A DNA stretch of 64,000 bases from Pseudomonas putida (GCF_028682475.1 NZ_JANHLE010000012.1:98872-162871); one strand, 5' to 3'. Shown: positions 45,675 through 56,436, numbered from the stretch's first letter. Numbers and translations are program-made. The notes: a model not told the origin generated them from the sequence alone.

Positions 45675-47444
45675 ATGCCTGAATTCAATGCTCCACTGCG
45701 CGACATGCGCTTTGTCCTTCATGAAGTGTTCCAGGGCCCGGCCCTGTGGGCACGCCTGCCGGCACTGGCCGAACGGGTGGACGCCGATACCGCCGATGCC
45801 ATCCTCGAAGAAGCGGCGAAAATCACCGGCCAGTTGATCGCCCCGCTCAACCGCAATGGCGATGAACAGGGCGTGACGTTTGACGCAGGGCAAGTACGCA
45901 CCCCGGATGGCTTTGCCCAGGCCTGGCAGACCTACCGCGAAGGCGGCTGGGTCGGCCTTGCCGGCAACCCCGAGCACGGTGGCCTGGGCATGCCGAAAAT
46001 GCTCGCAGTGCAATTTGAAGAGATGCTCTATGCCGCCAACTGCAGCTTCAGCCTCTACTCGGCGCTGAGCGCGGGCTGCTGCCTGGCCCTCGACGCCCAC
46101 GCCAGTGATGAGCTCAAGGCTACTTATCTGCCGCCGCTGTACAGCGGCCAGTGGGCCGGCACCATGTGCCTGACCGAGCCACATGCCGGCACGGACCTGG
46201 GGATCATCCGCACCAAGGCGGAACCCGTTGCCGATGGCAGTTACCGCATCAGCGGCACCAAGATTTTCATTACCGGCGGCGAACAGGACCTGACTGAAAA
46301 CATCATCCACCTGGTCCTGGCCAAACTGCCCGATGCCCCGGCCGGGCCCAAGGGTATCTCGCTCTTTCTGGTGCCCAAGTTCCTGGTCAATGCCGACGGC
46401 AGCCTGGGCCCGCGTAATCCGGCGCACTGTGGCTCGCTCGAGCACAAGATGGGCATCAAGGCCTCGGCTACCTGCGTGATGAACTTCGACGGCGCCACTG
46501 GCTACCTGATTGGCGAGGCGAACCGCGGACTGGCGGCCATGTTCACGATGATGAACTACGAGCGCCTGTCCATTGGCATCCAGGGCATCGGCTGCGCCGA
46601 AGCCTCCTACCAGAACGCCGCGCGCTATGCCCAGGACCGCCTGCAAAGCCGGGCACCCACCGGAGCGCAGGCGCGCGACAAGGTCGCCGACCCGATCATT
46701 GTCCACCCGGATGTGCGCCGCATGCTGCTGACCATGCGCGCCCTGACCGAAGGCGGACGTGCCTTCGCCACCTATGTCGGCCAGCAACTGGACCTCGCCA
46801 AATACGCTGAAGATACCGAAGAGCGCGACCTCGCCCAGCGCCAGGTAGCCCTGCTGACGCCCGTGGCCAAAGCGTTCTTCACCGACAACGGCCTGGAAAG
46901 CTGTGTGCTCGGCCAGCAGGTGTTCGGCGGTCACGGCTACATCCGCGAGTGGGGTCAGGAACAGCTGGTGCGCGATGTGCGCATCGCACAGATCTATGAA
47001 GGCACCAACGGTATCCAGGCCCTCGACCTGCTCGGTCGCAAGGTGGTGGCGGAGGGTGGCCGGGCACTGACCGAGTTCACTGAACAGATCCGCCGTTTCT
47101 GTGATCAGGACACGCCCTACCGCGAGCCACTGCTCAAGGCCACCAACGACCTGCTCAGCCTCAGCCAGTGGCTGTGCGAGCAAGCCCGCGAAGACGCCAA
47201 CGCGGTCGGCGCCGCCTCGGTCGAATACCTGCAACTGTTTGGCTATGTGGCTTATGCCTACATGTGGGCGCGCATGGATGCCGTGGCCGCAGCAAACATG
47301 GCGCAAGACCCGGCTTTCTACGCAGCTAAACGCGCAACCGCGGCGTTCTTCTTCGCTCGCCTGTTACCACGCACCTTGTCGCTGCAAGCCAGCATCCGGG
47401 CAGGCAGCACCTCGCTGTTCAGCCTGGCTGGTGAACACTTCTGA
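45675..47444 (+). CDS. Acyl-CoA dehydrogenase with C-terminal extension (DmdC-like)
   Basis: A 589-residue FAD enzyme. TMCLTEPHAGTDLG (about 158-171) and the core of the ACAD fold (about 45-470) are followed by a C-terminal domain of about 120 residues typical of AidB/DmdC-type ACADs. IYEGTNGIQALDLLGRK (about 440-456) has the catalytic Glu. Together with the upstream ligase it could activate and desaturate a short acyl or methylmercapto-acid. No DmdD hydratase lies nearby, so the substrate remains open. Confidence 0.87.
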   Translation: MPEFNAPLRDMRFVLHEVFQGPALWARLPALAERVDADTADAILEEAAKITGQLIAPLNRNGDEQGVTFDAGQVRTPDGFAQAWQTYREGGWVGLAGNPEHGGLGMPKMLAVQFEEMLYAANCSFSLYSALSAGCCLALDAHASDELKATYLPPLYSGQWAGTMCLTEPHAGTDLGIIRTKAEPVADGSYRISGTKIFITGGEQDLTENIIHLVLAKLPDAPAGPKGISLFLVPKFLVNADGSLGPRNPAHCGSLEHKMGIKASATCVMNFDGATGYLIGEANRGLAAMFTMMNYERLSIGIQGIGCAEASYQNAARYAQDRLQSRAPTGAQARDKVADPIIVHPDVRRMLLTMRALTEGGRAFATYVGQQLDLAKYAEDTEERDLAQRQVALLTPVAKAFFTDNGLESCVLGQQVFGGHGYIREWGQEQLVRDVRIAQIYEGTNGIQALDLLGRKVVAEGGRALTEFTEQIRRFCDQDTPYREPLLKATNDLLSLSQWLCEQAREDANAVGAASVEYLQLFGYVAYAYMWARMDAVAAANMAQDPAFYAAKRATAAFFFARLLPRTLSLQASIRAGSTSLFSLAGEHF

Positions 47445-47481
47445 ACCCGCTCACTACCGTCAGTCGCCCACGGTAGCGCGG

Positions 47482-47507
47482 CATACCCCGTCATCGGACG
47501 GGGTATG
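47482..47507 (+). terminator. Strong hairpin after the acyl-CoA dehydrogenase
   Basis: CATACCCCGTC-ATCG-GACGGGGTATG is a perfect 11-bp stem 37 bp after the stop codon, closing the ligase/dehydrogenase operon. Confidence 0.7.
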
Positions 47508-47560
47508 GCTGTGAATTCAGTGCTTTTAGCGGATTTTTCCCGGTGAAAAATCTTACAACT

Positions 47561-47570
47561 GATAGTCATT
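47561..47570 (+). promoter_or_regulatory. Possible half Fur site ahead of the orphan fecR
   Basis: GATAGTCATT matches GATAATCATT in nine of ten bases, 65 bp before the fecR start. Only a half-site, so weak. Confidence 0.3.
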
Positions 47571-47635
47571 CGCCATTATTCCGGGTTCTCGCCGCCTACG
47601 CTGCAAGGGTAGAATAGGCAAAACCGGGAGCCTTG

Positions 47636-48643
47636 ATGAACCACACCAGCCACAGCGCCGACGAACACGATGCCATCAGCGATGCCGCCGCGCATTGGTG
47701 CCTGCGTTTGCAAGCTGAGGACTGCACAGCAGCCGAACGCCAGGCGTTTGCGCAATGGTTGGCTGCCGACCCGCTGCATGCTCAGGAATACCAGGCCATG
47801 CTGGATATCTGGCAGACCGCCGATCATCTGCCACGCAGCGCCACCCCTGGTAATGTCATCCACCTTCCCCGGCGTCGCCAAAGCGCCTGGCGCCACTATG
47901 CCTCGGCCGCCGCCATCGCTCTGGTGGCGCTGCCGCTCGGTGCCTGGGTCGGCTGGGAACAAGGCTGGCTGCCCAACCACTACCAGTACCTGGAAAGCGG
48001 CGACGCCATCAGTCATGTGGTACTCAGCGATGGTAGCCAGGTCGAGCTGAACCTGGGGACCGAACTGCGCTTCACCAACTACAAGGACCAGCGCCGGGTC
48101 ACTCTGGTCAAAGGCGAAGCCTTCTTCAAGGTCCGGCACGACAGCCTGCACCCCTTCGTCGTGCATGCAGCCCAGGGCCAGACCCGCGTCACCGGTACCC
48201 AGTTCAATGTCTGGAAGTATGAAGATCAGGTCAAGGTGACCCTGGTCGAAGGTTCGGTGCTGGTCAGCAGCGATGCCAATGACAGCGATGGCGGCTATCG
48301 CCTGGGCCCGGGCATGCAGGCCAGCTACCAGACCGGTGACTACGAACCACGCCTGAGTCAGACCTACGCACATGACACCAGTCTGGCCTGGCGCAACGGC
48401 AAACTGATCCTCGACAACCTGAGCCTGGCCCAGGCCCTGCCGCAGATCAACCGCTACCTGGAGCAGCCACTGCGACTGGCCGACGAAAACACCGGCAGCA
48501 TTCGTATCAGTGGCATCTACGACACGACGCAGATCAAGCGTCTGGTCAGCAACCTGCCCAAGGTGTTGCCGGTCTATCTGACCCGCAACAAGGACGGCAG
48601 CATGCTCCTCAACCGTATCTCGCCACCGCCGGCACGGGGCTGA
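47636..48643 (+). CDS. FecR-family protein without adjacent sigma factor
   Basis: A 335-residue FecR-like protein. The N-terminal region (about 10-55, AAAHWCLRLQAEDCTAAERQAFAQW) is the DUF4880 cytoplasmic domain, a membrane helix is at about 83-105, and the FecR domain follows (LSDGSQVELNLGTELRF, LVKGEAFFKVRHDSLHPFVV). The ATG 47636 has GGAG five bases upstream. No sigma gene or TonB receptor is adjacent: the flanking genes are a dehydrogenase and an antiporter. Confidence 0.85.
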   Translation: MNHTSHSADEHDAISDAAAHWCLRLQAEDCTAAERQAFAQWLAADPLHAQEYQAMLDIWQTADHLPRSATPGNVIHLPRRRQSAWRHYASAAAIALVALPLGAWVGWEQGWLPNHYQYLESGDAISHVVLSDGSQVELNLGTELRFTNYKDQRRVTLVKGEAFFKVRHDSLHPFVVHAAQGQTRVTGTQFNVWKYEDQVKVTLVEGSVLVSSDANDSDGGYRLGPGMQASYQTGDYEPRLSQTYAHDTSLAWRNGKLILDNLSLAQALPQINRYLEQPLRLADENTGSIRISGIYDTTQIKRLVSNLPKVLPVYLTRNKDGSMLLNRISPPPARG

Positions 48644-48673
48644 GCCTTACACTCATCCCCGCGCTGCTGCGCA

Positions 48674-49993
48674 CTATAGCGTCATTGCCGCCAGCCAGCC
48701 GAACGCCAGCAGTGGCAGGTTGTAGTGAATGAAGGTCGGCACCACGGTGTCCCAGATGTGGTGATGCTGGCCGTCTACGTTCAAGCCGGAGGTCGGGCCC
48801 AGGGTCGAATCCGAGGCCGGTGAGCCGGCATCACCCAGTGCACCGGCGGTGCCAACGATGCACACTGTGGCAACCGGATCGAAGCCCAACTGCACACACA
48901 GCGGCACAAAGATCGCGGCAAGAATCGGCACCGTGGAAAACGATGAGCCGATGCCCATGGTCACCAGCAGCCCCACCAGCAACATCAGCAGTGCGCCGAC
49001 ACCTTTGCTGTGGTCGATCCACAGCGCCGAGGTCTCGACCAGGCTCTTGACCTCACCGGTGGCCTTCATGACCTCGGCAAAACCGGAAGCGGCAATCATG
49101 ATGAAGCCGATCATGGCCATCATCTTCATGCCTTCGGTAAACAGGTCATCGGTGTCCTTCCAGCGCACGATGCCCGACACCGAGAAAATCAGAAAACCGA
49201 CCATGGCGCCGATGATCATCGAGTCCAGCCACAGCTGGATGATGAACGCCGCCGCGATGGCAACCCCGGCAACCAGCAGGGTCAGCGGGTTGTAGCGCAC
49301 CGCTACCTGCTCGACCTGCTCGATTTTTTCCAGGTCGTAGACACGCTTTTTGCGGTAACTGAAAAACACCGCCAGGAGCAGGCCGAACAGCATGCCCGCC
49401 GCCGGGATGGCCATGGCGTGGGTGACGTTGACTGCGCTGACATCCACCCCGCTACGACTGACGTTGGCCAGCAGAATCTCATTGAGGAAGATGTTGCCAA
49501 AGCCCACCGGCAGGAACATGTAAGGCGTGATCAAACCAAAGGTCATCACGCAGGCCACCAAGCGCCGGTCGATCTGCAGCTTGGTCAGGACATAGAGCAG
49601 CGGCGGCACCAACAGGGGAATGAAGGCAATGTGGATGGGCAGGATGTTCTGCGAGGAAATCGCCACCAGCAGCAGCAAGCCGATCAGCAGCCATTTGACC
49701 TTGCCACCATCGGCATGCCCTTGCTTGCCAACCATCGCCAGGGCGCGGTCGGCCAGGGCATGGGCCATGCCGGACTTGGCAATCGCCACCGCAAAGGCAC
49801 CGAGCAAGGCATAGGACAAGGCCACGGTGGCACCGCCGCCGAGCCCACCGTTGAATGCTTTGAGCGTGCCTTCAATTCCCAGGCCGCCCACCAATCCGCC
49901 GGCCAGCGCACCGACGATCAGGGCGATCACCACATGCACGCGGGACAGACTCAAGATCAGCATGATGCCGACCGCGGCAATTACTGCATTCAT
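48674..49993 (-). CDS. NhaC-type Na+/H+ antiporter-family transporter
   Basis: A 439-residue inner-membrane protein with about 11-12 helices. [40 protein letters not shown] and [22 protein letters not shown] are family-typical motifs. Members exchange cations or organic anions; the substrate is unknown. The ATG 49993 lies just after ACAGGA. It is convergent with the orphan fecR and divergent from the chemoreceptor gene (gap 49994-50251, no clear site). Confidence 0.82.
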   Translation of the reverse strand: MNAVIAAVGIMLILSLSRVHVVIALIVGALAGGLVGGLGIEGTLKAFNGGLGGGATVALSYALLGAFAVAIAKSGMAHALADRALAMVGKQGHADGGKVKWLLIGLLLLVAISSQNILPIHIAFIPLLVPPLLYVLTKLQIDRRLVACVMTFGLITPYMFLPVGFGNIFLNEILLANVSRSGVDVSAVNVTHAMAIPAAGMLFGLLLAVFFSYRKKRVYDLEKIEQVEQVAVRYNPLTLLVAGVAIAAAFIIQLWLDSMIIGAMVGFLIFSVSGIVRWKDTDDLFTEGMKMMAMIGFIMIAASGFAEVMKATGEVKSLVETSALWIDHSKGVGALLMLLVGLLVTMGIGSSFSTVPILAAIFVPLCVQLGFDPVATVCIVGTAGALGDAGSPASDSTLGPTSGLNVDGQHHHIWDTVVPTFIHYNLPLLAFGWLAAMTL

Positions 49994-50251
49994 TCCTGTG
50001 ACCTCTAGAAACCAGACAAAAAGCGACCGATTCGGCGACAAACTGCCCCGGAGCAGTGGCCGAACGACGGTATTTTTATGGAGGGCGCACACTCTGAAGC
50101 AGGGCCTCGCGCTTGTCAAAGTTCACTGGCCGATTGGTGTCGTAGGAATGCACGAAAACGACGCATTTAAATTGATCGTTTGAATAAAGAACGCGGCGCA
50201 ACCGCCGATAACGTCGGCAGCCTCAATCTTTTTGGATCAAAGGACTTCGCC

Positions 50252-52399
50252 ATGTCGTTCAGACAACTTTCCATTCAGTGGAAAATCACCCTGCTCGCCG
50301 GTTTGTGCCTGGCCAGCATCGTTACCCTGCTGGTGGGCCTTTCGTTGTATCGCATGGGACATAGCTCGGAGCTGGTCAAGACCAGCAGCATGCAGATGCT
50401 CACCGAGTCAGCCCAGGGACGCATCGAATCCCAGGGCGAAGTCCAGGCCTTGAACATTCGTCGCCAGTTCATGGATGCCTATCAGTACGGTGCCGGTTTC
50501 GCCCGTCAGGTCCTGTTCCTGCGCGAACAGGCCGAAAAGCGCTTTCTCGATGCCTTCGACCTGCGCGAAGACCTGACCCGCCAGGTTCGCGCCGCCTTGC
50601 AGGCCAACCCCGACCTGCTCGGCCTGTCACTGGTATTCGAAGCCAATGCGCTGGACAACAAAGACGAACTGTTCGTCAACCAGGAGCAACTGGGCAGTAA
50701 CGAAAAAGGCCGCTTTGCCCTGTACTGGTCGCAACCGACTCCAGGCCAACTGACCTCCATGGCCCTGCCGGAAAAAGACATGGCCGATACCAGCATCGGC
50801 CCCAGCGGCGAGCCGGCCAACACCTGGTCGGTGTGCCCACGCACCACCCGCAAGACCTGCGTGATCGAACCCTACTTCTATGAGATCAACGGCCAGCAGG
50901 TGCTGATGACAAGCATCGTGTTCCCGCTGATGGTCGCCGACAAGGTGGTTGCCACTTTGTCTATCGACATCAACCTCAACAGTCTGCAGGCCATGAGCCA
51001 GCAAGCCAGCCGCAACCTCTACCAGGGCCAGACCCAGGTCAGCATCCTCAGCCCCGTGGGCCTGTTGGCCGGCTACAGCCCGGATGCCGGCAAGCTGGCC
51101 CGGCGCTTTGACCAGGTCGATCCAGAGAAAGGCGCCGAAGTGATCCGCCTGCTGGCCGACAGCACGCCCATTCACAGCATCCATCACCAGCAGCGCCTGA
51201 AAGTGCTGGCCTCCTTTGCGCCGATCCCGGGCGGCAAATCCTGGGGCGTACTGCTCGACGTTCCGGAAAGCGCCCTGACCGGCCCGGCCGAGGCCCTCAA
51301 GCAGGAACTCGACCGCAGCAATACCAGCGGTACCCTGATCGAGCTGGGGTTGGGCGCACTGGCGGCCATCGTTGGCTTGCTGATGATCTGGCTGATGGCG
51401 CGCGGTGTGACCCGGCCGATCCTCGGTGTGGCGGCCATGCTCAAGGACATCGCCAGTGGCGAAGGCGACCTGACCCGCCGCCTGCAGTACGACAAGCGCG
51501 ACGAACTGGGCGAACTGGCCGGCTGGTTCAACCGTTTCCTGGACAAGCTGCAGCCGACCATTGCCGAGGTCAAGCGCTCGGTGCAGGCAGCCCGCGACAC
51601 CGCCGACCAGTCTTCGGCGATTGCCAGCCAGACCAGCGCCGGCATGGAGCAGCAGTACCGCCAGGTCGACCAGGTTGCCACTGCTTCGCATGAAATGAGC
51701 GCTACCGCCCAGGATGTTGCCCGCAGTGCCGCCCAGGCCGCCCAGGCAGCCCGTGACGCCGACCAGGCCACTCGCCAGGGCCTGTCGGTTATCGATCGCA
51801 CCACCACCAGCATCGATACCCTGGCAGCCGACATGAGCGCCGCCATGGCTCAGGTCGAAGGCCTGGCCGAAAACAGCGAGAAGATCGGCTCGGTGCTGGA
51901 AGTCATCCGCTCTATCGCCGAACAGACCAACCTGCTGGCCCTCAATGCCGCCATCGAAGCGGCCCGTGCCGGTGAAGCGGGCCGCGGCTTCGCCGTGGTT
52001 GCCGATGAAGTGCGCAATCTCGCCCGACGCACTCAGGAGTCGGTGGAAGAAACCCGTCAGGTGATCGAAGAGCTGCAGGCCGGTACGCGCGAAGTGGTAG
52101 GTGCCATGGACAGCAGTCATCGCCAGGCACAAGGCAGCGTCGAGCAGGTCAGCCAGGCGGTCACCGCCTTGCAGCAGATTGGCGATGCGGTCACGGTAAT
52201 CAGCGACATGAACCTGCAGATCGCCAGTGCCGCCGAAGAACAAAGCGCCGTAGCCGAGGAAATCAACAATAACGTCGCGACCATTCGCGACGTGACCGAA
52301 TCGCTGTCCGGCCAGGCCAACGAATCGGCGCGGGTCAGCCAGTCGCTCAACAGCCTGGCCAACCAGCAGCAGGGATTGATGGATCAGTTCCGGGTCTGA
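50252..52399 (+). CDS. Methyl-accepting chemotaxis protein with dCache sensor
   Basis: A 715-residue inner-membrane chemoreceptor. TM1 is about 11-31, a large periplasmic double-Cache domain about 35-340, TM2 about 360-382, HAMP about 383-440, and the signalling helix bundle to the end with the conserved tip [21 protein letters not shown] (written in part). ATG 50252 follows AAAGGA. The ligand is unknown. Because a betaine-type transporter lies about 2 kb downstream, a quaternary amine is one possibility. Confidence 0.87.
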   Translation: MSFRQLSIQWKITLLAGLCLASIVTLLVGLSLYRMGHSSELVKTSSMQMLTESAQGRIESQGEVQALNIRRQFMDAYQYGAGFARQVLFLREQAEKRFLDAFDLREDLTRQVRAALQANPDLLGLSLVFEANALDNKDELFVNQEQLGSNEKGRFALYWSQPTPGQLTSMALPEKDMADTSIGPSGEPANTWSVCPRTTRKTCVIEPYFYEINGQQVLMTSIVFPLMVADKVVATLSIDINLNSLQAMSQQASRNLYQGQTQVSILSPVGLLAGYSPDAGKLARRFDQVDPEKGAEVIRLLADSTPIHSIHHQQRLKVLASFAPIPGGKSWGVLLDVPESALTGPAEALKQELDRSNTSGTLIELGLGALAAIVGLLMIWLMARGVTRPILGVAAMLKDIASGEGDLTRRLQYDKRDELGELAGWFNRFLDKLQPTIAEVKRSVQAARDTADQSSAIASQTSAGMEQQYRQVDQVATASHEMSATAQDVARSAAQAAQAARDADQATRQGLSVIDRTTTSIDTLAADMSAAMAQVEGLAENSEKIGSVLEVIRSIAEQTNLLALNAAIEAARAGEAGRGFAVVADEVRNLARRTQESVEETRQVIEELQAGTREVVGAMDSSHRQAQGSVEQVSQAVTALQQIGDAVTVISDMNLQIASAAEEQSAVAEEINNNVATIRDVTESLSGQANESARVSQSLNSLANQQQGLMDQFRV

Positions 52400-52436
52400 G
52401 GCGTAACGTCCTGCGAGCGCCCCTCACGCTCGCGGG

Positions 52437-54380
52437 TCAGAGCTCATCCCTGGGCGAGTGGAACCTGCCACCGCCCAGGATCTGATCGAGCAGCACCAAT
52501 GCACCGTGCACGTTCGGCCTTGCCCCCATCGGCAGTACCTCCGAGTGAGGTAACGTGGCATCACGATAGCCTGCCTGCATGACCAGCAAATGCATCTGGT
52601 CGGCATTCAAATAGAGGTGGTGCTGCTCCATGGCGTACGACTGGATCAGGCTCAGCGCCCCCGTGACCAGGGGAGTTGCGCTTGAAGTCCCACCGTAGGT
52701 GGCAGTGTAGTCCCTGTCGCTACCGGATTTGTCTTGCAGTCGATCACTGCCATAACCGAGGGTGGCTACGCTGTCCCCCGAGGCATTGAGCATCCGGTTG
52801 GGGTAGGAAAAGTTTGAGTACTGATGAGGTTTACCGTCCCACGACTGACAGGCACCCACCAGTATTGCATTGACGTCTCCATGATCATCAAAGTACCGCC
52901 ACTGCGAGAGATTGACGCCATAACCCTTCGTGGTGTCCTTGCTTGCATCCGTCGCATGGCTGCCATTGGCAGCCGCGAAGAGCACCACGGCCCCCCGTTC
53001 GGTCAGCGCTTGGGTCATCTCCCACCACTCCCGTTCATGGATTGATGGCAAGAACGTCGCCAACACGTTGCCATTGGCCGACTGCCGGTTGATGGCAACG
53101 ATGTCCCCGGGTTCGACATGGCGCAGAAGATCCTTCGGCGCCTGGGCACGGAAAGCCTGATTCCGAGCATGATTGTTGTAGAGGTACAATTCGCTTGCGT
53201 GGCACACGCCGGTCATGCCGATACCGTTGGGCGTAGCCAACAGGATCCCCACTGATTGGGTTCCATGGTTAGGATTACCATTGGGTTGTAGTGTGATGAT
53301 CTTTAGATTGGGATTGCCTTGCAGGTCTTCATGGTTCGGGAACAGCCCACCATCTGAAAAGTGCACGCGAGCCCCTTTCCCGATCACCTGCTGCGCCCAT
53401 GCCTTGCGGACATTCATGCCCTTGTATCGAGGGCCGGGTTCGTCCAAGTACGTTTGCAGCGGCTCGAAGTCAGGCGTTGGCTGTGCGTTGTCATAAGCCT
53501 TGTCGCCCGCCACCACTGCAGCACCCGTGATCAGCGTTGCCAGCACGGCCGCAGCACCAGCAATCAGAATGTTACCCTCCTCCCGGTCAGGCGGCACAAA
53601 GTGAAGGGATTCAAGGTATTCCAGCGCCGCCAGGGTCTTGATCAACGCTACATAGGTGTCATTGAGCATACTTGCGGGCTGTTCCAGGTAGCAGTAGTCC
53701 CTGAACGCTTCCAGTTTGTCCTCCTGGCGCTCCTGCGGGTCGAGCAAAGGCCGGGGATCGATTACCTGGTTCAGCTTGGGCCAAAGACGCACAAGGTCGG
53801 AACCTGAGTCCGGCTGGAGCTCGGAGAAAAATCGCTCAAGGCCCCCATCGCTGAACTTGAGCACCAAGGTCGGGTAGGACTTGCCAGGCTCCACGTCGGG
53901 GAGCGTCTCTAGCGATTCACGGTACGGGTCCACCACTCCACGCCTTTCACCCGCAGACGCATTAACGAACCGCCTGCGTCTGCTGAGCCCTGCCTCCAGC
54001 GGTACAGTGTCGAGAATGCTTCGGCTCAGCTCGCCTTCGTTGATGACGATAATCAATGGGTCCATCTGCAGCGAGCGAAAAGAGTCGACAGGCAGACCCG
54101 ACACGTCATCCATTACCCTGATCCGAGTTCTGATCGTGTAAGTGCCGGTCGCCGGCTCGGCGCGCAGGGTGGCAGGACAGCCATGATCGACCAGGTCGCC
54201 ACTGTGGGCCTGTGAATGCACGGACTTCGCATCGATCTGCACTGGGCCTTCAGGTCCGGCCTTCTCCAGCTCATAGCGGATGCTTTTGACTTTGCTCAGG
54301 TCGCTGCCGATACAGCGCACGTGGAATTTTCCATCGAAACGGAAATTGCGGTAGTAAACAAAGCTCACATCAAGATTCAT
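52437..54380 (-). CDS. Subtilisin-like (S8) serine protease without signal peptide
   Basis: A 647-residue protein. The N-terminal half (about 1-250) is beta-rich and unlike known prodomains, and a hydrophobic segment (ILIAGAAAVLATLITGAAVV, about 271-290) may span a membrane. The S8 domain follows, with Asp343 (FSDGG), His372 (NHGTQSVG) and Ser566 (GGTSSATP). No signal peptide is seen, so it is probably intracellular or membrane-anchored. ATG 54380 has GAAGG upstream. Codon use looks less GC-rich than its neighbours, suggesting transfer. No inhibitor or partner gene is recognised nearby. Confidence 0.75.
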   Translation of the reverse strand: MNLDVSFVYYRNFRFDGKFHVRCIGSDLSKVKSIRYELEKAGPEGPVQIDAKSVHSQAHSGDLVDHGCPATLRAEPATGTYTIRTRIRVMDDVSGLPVDSFRSLQMDPLIIVINEGELSRSILDTVPLEAGLSRRRRFVNASAGERRGVVDPYRESLETLPDVEPGKSYPTLVLKFSDGGLERFFSELQPDSGSDLVRLWPKLNQVIDPRPLLDPQERQEDKLEAFRDYCYLEQPASMLNDTYVALIKTLAALEYLESLHFVPPDREEGNILIAGAAAVLATLITGAAVVAGDKAYDNAQPTPDFEPLQTYLDEPGPRYKGMNVRKAWAQQVIGKGARVHFSDGGLFPNHEDLQGNPNLKIITLQPNGNPNHGTQSVGILLATPNGIGMTGVCHASELYLYNNHARNQAFRAQAPKDLLRHVEPGDIVAINRQSANGNVLATFLPSIHEREWWEMTQALTERGAVVLFAAANGSHATDASKDTTKGYGVNLSQWRYFDDHGDVNAILVGACQSWDGKPHQYSNFSYPNRMLNASGDSVATLGYGSDRLQDKSGSDRDYTATYGGTSSATPLVTGALSLIQSYAMEQHHLYLNADQMHLLVMQAGYRDATLPHSEVLPMGARPNVHGALVLLDQILGGGRFHSPRDEL

Positions 54381-54565
54381 AGGTTCAGCCTTCCGTGTTT
54401 TGCACCCGTGCCCTTCGTCGGGCCTGCCAATGCACATGCTCACACCCAGCCAGGTCACACGTGCAGCGTGAAGGCATTCCACAGCGCCTTGTGTACCCGG
54501 ACAATGCACCTCAGCTCGTCGTCTACACTTGCCCGAACGCCTGGACCGCCAACGACGAGGCCCCT

Positions 54566-55573
54566 ATGAAGAACATCCCGACGCTGCTGGCCGGCCTGGT
54601 GCTCGCTCTGGGCCTGGTCACCGCCGCGGCCAGCGAGCCGCGCAAGCCCATCCACTTTGGCGACATCACCTGGGAAAGCGGCAGCCTGACCACCGAGATC
54701 CTGCGACTGATCGTCGAGAAAGGTTACGGCTTCCCCACCGATACCCTCCCCGGCAGTACCGTCAGCATGGAAGTGGCCCTGGCGCGCAATGACATCCAGG
54801 TGATCGCTGAGGAATGGGCAGGTCGCAGCCCGGCCTGGGTCAAGGCCGAACAGGCCGGTCAGGTGTTCGCCATCGGCGACACGGTGAAGAACGCCGATGA
54901 AGGCTGGTATGTACCTGAATACGTGATCAAGGGGGATTCTGCCCGCGGCATCCAGGCCCTGGCCCCGCAACTGCACGCGGTGACCGATCTGAAACAGTAC
55001 AAGGACGTCTTCAAGGACGCGGAAACACCTGACAAGGGCCGTTTCCTCAACAGCCCAAGTGGCTGGACCTCCGAGATCGTCAACAGCCAGAAGCTCAAGG
55101 CCTATGGCCTGGACAACGACTACGTGAACTTTCGCAGTGGCTCCGGCGCCGCCTTGGATGCCGAAATCACCTCGGCGATCCGCCGCGGCAAGCCGGTGCT
55201 GTTCTACTACTGGTCACCTACCCCTTTGATGGGCCGTTTCTCTCTGGTTCGGCTGGAAGAGCCGCCATTCAACGAAGCGGCCTGGAAGACCCTGACAGAC
55301 GCCAACAACCCCAATCCACAAGGCTCACGATCACTGCCTGCGAAGTTGTCGATCGGCATCTCCGCACCTTTTCGCAACGAGTATCCGCAACTGGTCGAGT
55401 TCTTCGCCAAGGTCGACATCCCCATCGACACCTTGAACAAAGCCCTGGCGCAGATGAGCGAAAAACGCGAATCCCCCAAGGATGCCGCGCTGAATTTCAT
55501 GCGTGATCATCCGGCCATCTGGAAAGCCTGGCTGCCCAGCGAAGTCGCCGAACGTGTCGGGGTCGGCTTGTGA
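54566..55573 (+). CDS. Glycine-betaine-type ABC substrate-binding protein (ProX/OpuAC)
   Basis: A 335-residue periplasmic protein. The signal peptide ends near AAASEP (about residue 23). ITWESGSLTTEILRLIVEKGYGFPTD (in two parts) is the OpuAC N-terminal motif, and YYWSPTPLMGRFSLVRLEEPPF is another. It binds betaine, choline or a related quaternary compound. The stop overlaps the start of the permease gene. ATG 54566 has GAGG upstream. Confidence 0.87.
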   Translation: MKNIPTLLAGLVLALGLVTAAASEPRKPIHFGDITWESGSLTTEILRLIVEKGYGFPTDTLPGSTVSMEVALARNDIQVIAEEWAGRSPAWVKAEQAGQVFAIGDTVKNADEGWYVPEYVIKGDSARGIQALAPQLHAVTDLKQYKDVFKDAETPDKGRFLNSPSGWTSEIVNSQKLKAYGLDNDYVNFRSGSGAALDAEITSAIRRGKPVLFYYWSPTPLMGRFSLVRLEEPPFNEAAWKTLTDANNPNPQGSRSLPAKLSIGISAPFRNEYPQLVEFFAKVDIPIDTLNKALAQMSEKRESPKDAALNFMRDHPAIWKAWLPSEVAERVGVGL

Positions 55574-56436
55574 GTGGAGGCTTTCCGGAAACCCTGCACG
55601 TCTCCTTCGCTGACAGCGTCAACCGTTTCGTCGACTGGCTGGTGTTGGCTTACGGCGATCAATTGCGCGGCGTCTCCGAAAGCCTGCTGCAATTGCTGGT
55701 CGCTCTGGAAAACCTGTTGCGTGCAACACCCTGGTGGTTATTACTGCTGGTCGTCGCACTGCTCACCTGGCATGCCAGTCGCAGCGTGATCCGGGCGCTG
55801 GTGCTGAGCGGCTTGCTGTTTTTGATCGGGGTGATCGGTCTGTGGGACAAGCTCCTGCAAACCTGTGCTTTAGTGCTGGTGAGTACCGGACTGTGCATTC
55901 TGATCGGTGTGCCTATCGGTGTATTGCTGGCCAGCCGGCCGCGGGCACGCCAATTGCTGTTGCCGGTACTCGATGTCATGCAGACCCTGCCCAGCTTCGT
56001 CTACCTGATTCCGGTGCTGATGCTGTTTGGTCTGGGCAAGGTCCCGGCGATTTTCGCCACCTTGATTTACGCGCTGCCGCCGCTGATCCGCCTGACCGAA
56101 CTGGGCTTGTCACAGATCGATCCGTCCCTGACCCAGGCCGCCCAAGGGCTGGGCGCCGGACGCTGGCAACGGCTGCGCCGGGTTATGCTGCCACTGGCCA
56201 TGCCGAGCATCATGGCCGGGCTCAACCAGTCGGTGATGATGGCCCTGTCGATGGTGGTGGTCGCCTCGATGATCGGCGCGCGAGGGCTGGGCGAGGATGT
56301 ACTGGCGGGGATTCAGACGTTGAATGTCGGCAAGGGCATGGAAGCCGGACTGGCGATCGTCGCCCTGGCCATGGTGATCGACCGGATTACCCAGGCCTAT
56401 GGCCAGACCAAGTCTGGTGCTTTCAATCAACGCTGA
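55570..56436 (+). CDS. Betaine-type ABC permease (ProW-like)
   Basis: A 288-residue inner-membrane protein with about seven helices. MALSMVVVASMIGARGLGEDVLAGIQTLNVG is the ABC permease loop that contacts the ATPase. It starts with GTG overlapping the binding-protein stop (GTGA). No ATPase gene follows; a LysR gene does, so the ATPase must come from elsewhere or is lost. Confidence 0.86.
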   Translation: MSGGFPETLHVSFADSVNRFVDWLVLAYGDQLRGVSESLLQLLVALENLLRATPWWLLLLVVALLTWHASRSVIRALVLSGLLFLIGVIGLWDKLLQTCALVLVSTGLCILIGVPIGVLLASRPRARQLLLPVLDVMQTLPSFVYLIPVLMLFGLGKVPAIFATLIYALPPLIRLTELGLSQIDPSLTQAAQGLGAGRWQRLRRVMLPLAMPSIMAGLNQSVMMALSMVVVASMIGARGLGEDVLAGIQTLNVGKGMEAGLAIVALAMVIDRITQAYGQTKSGAFNQR

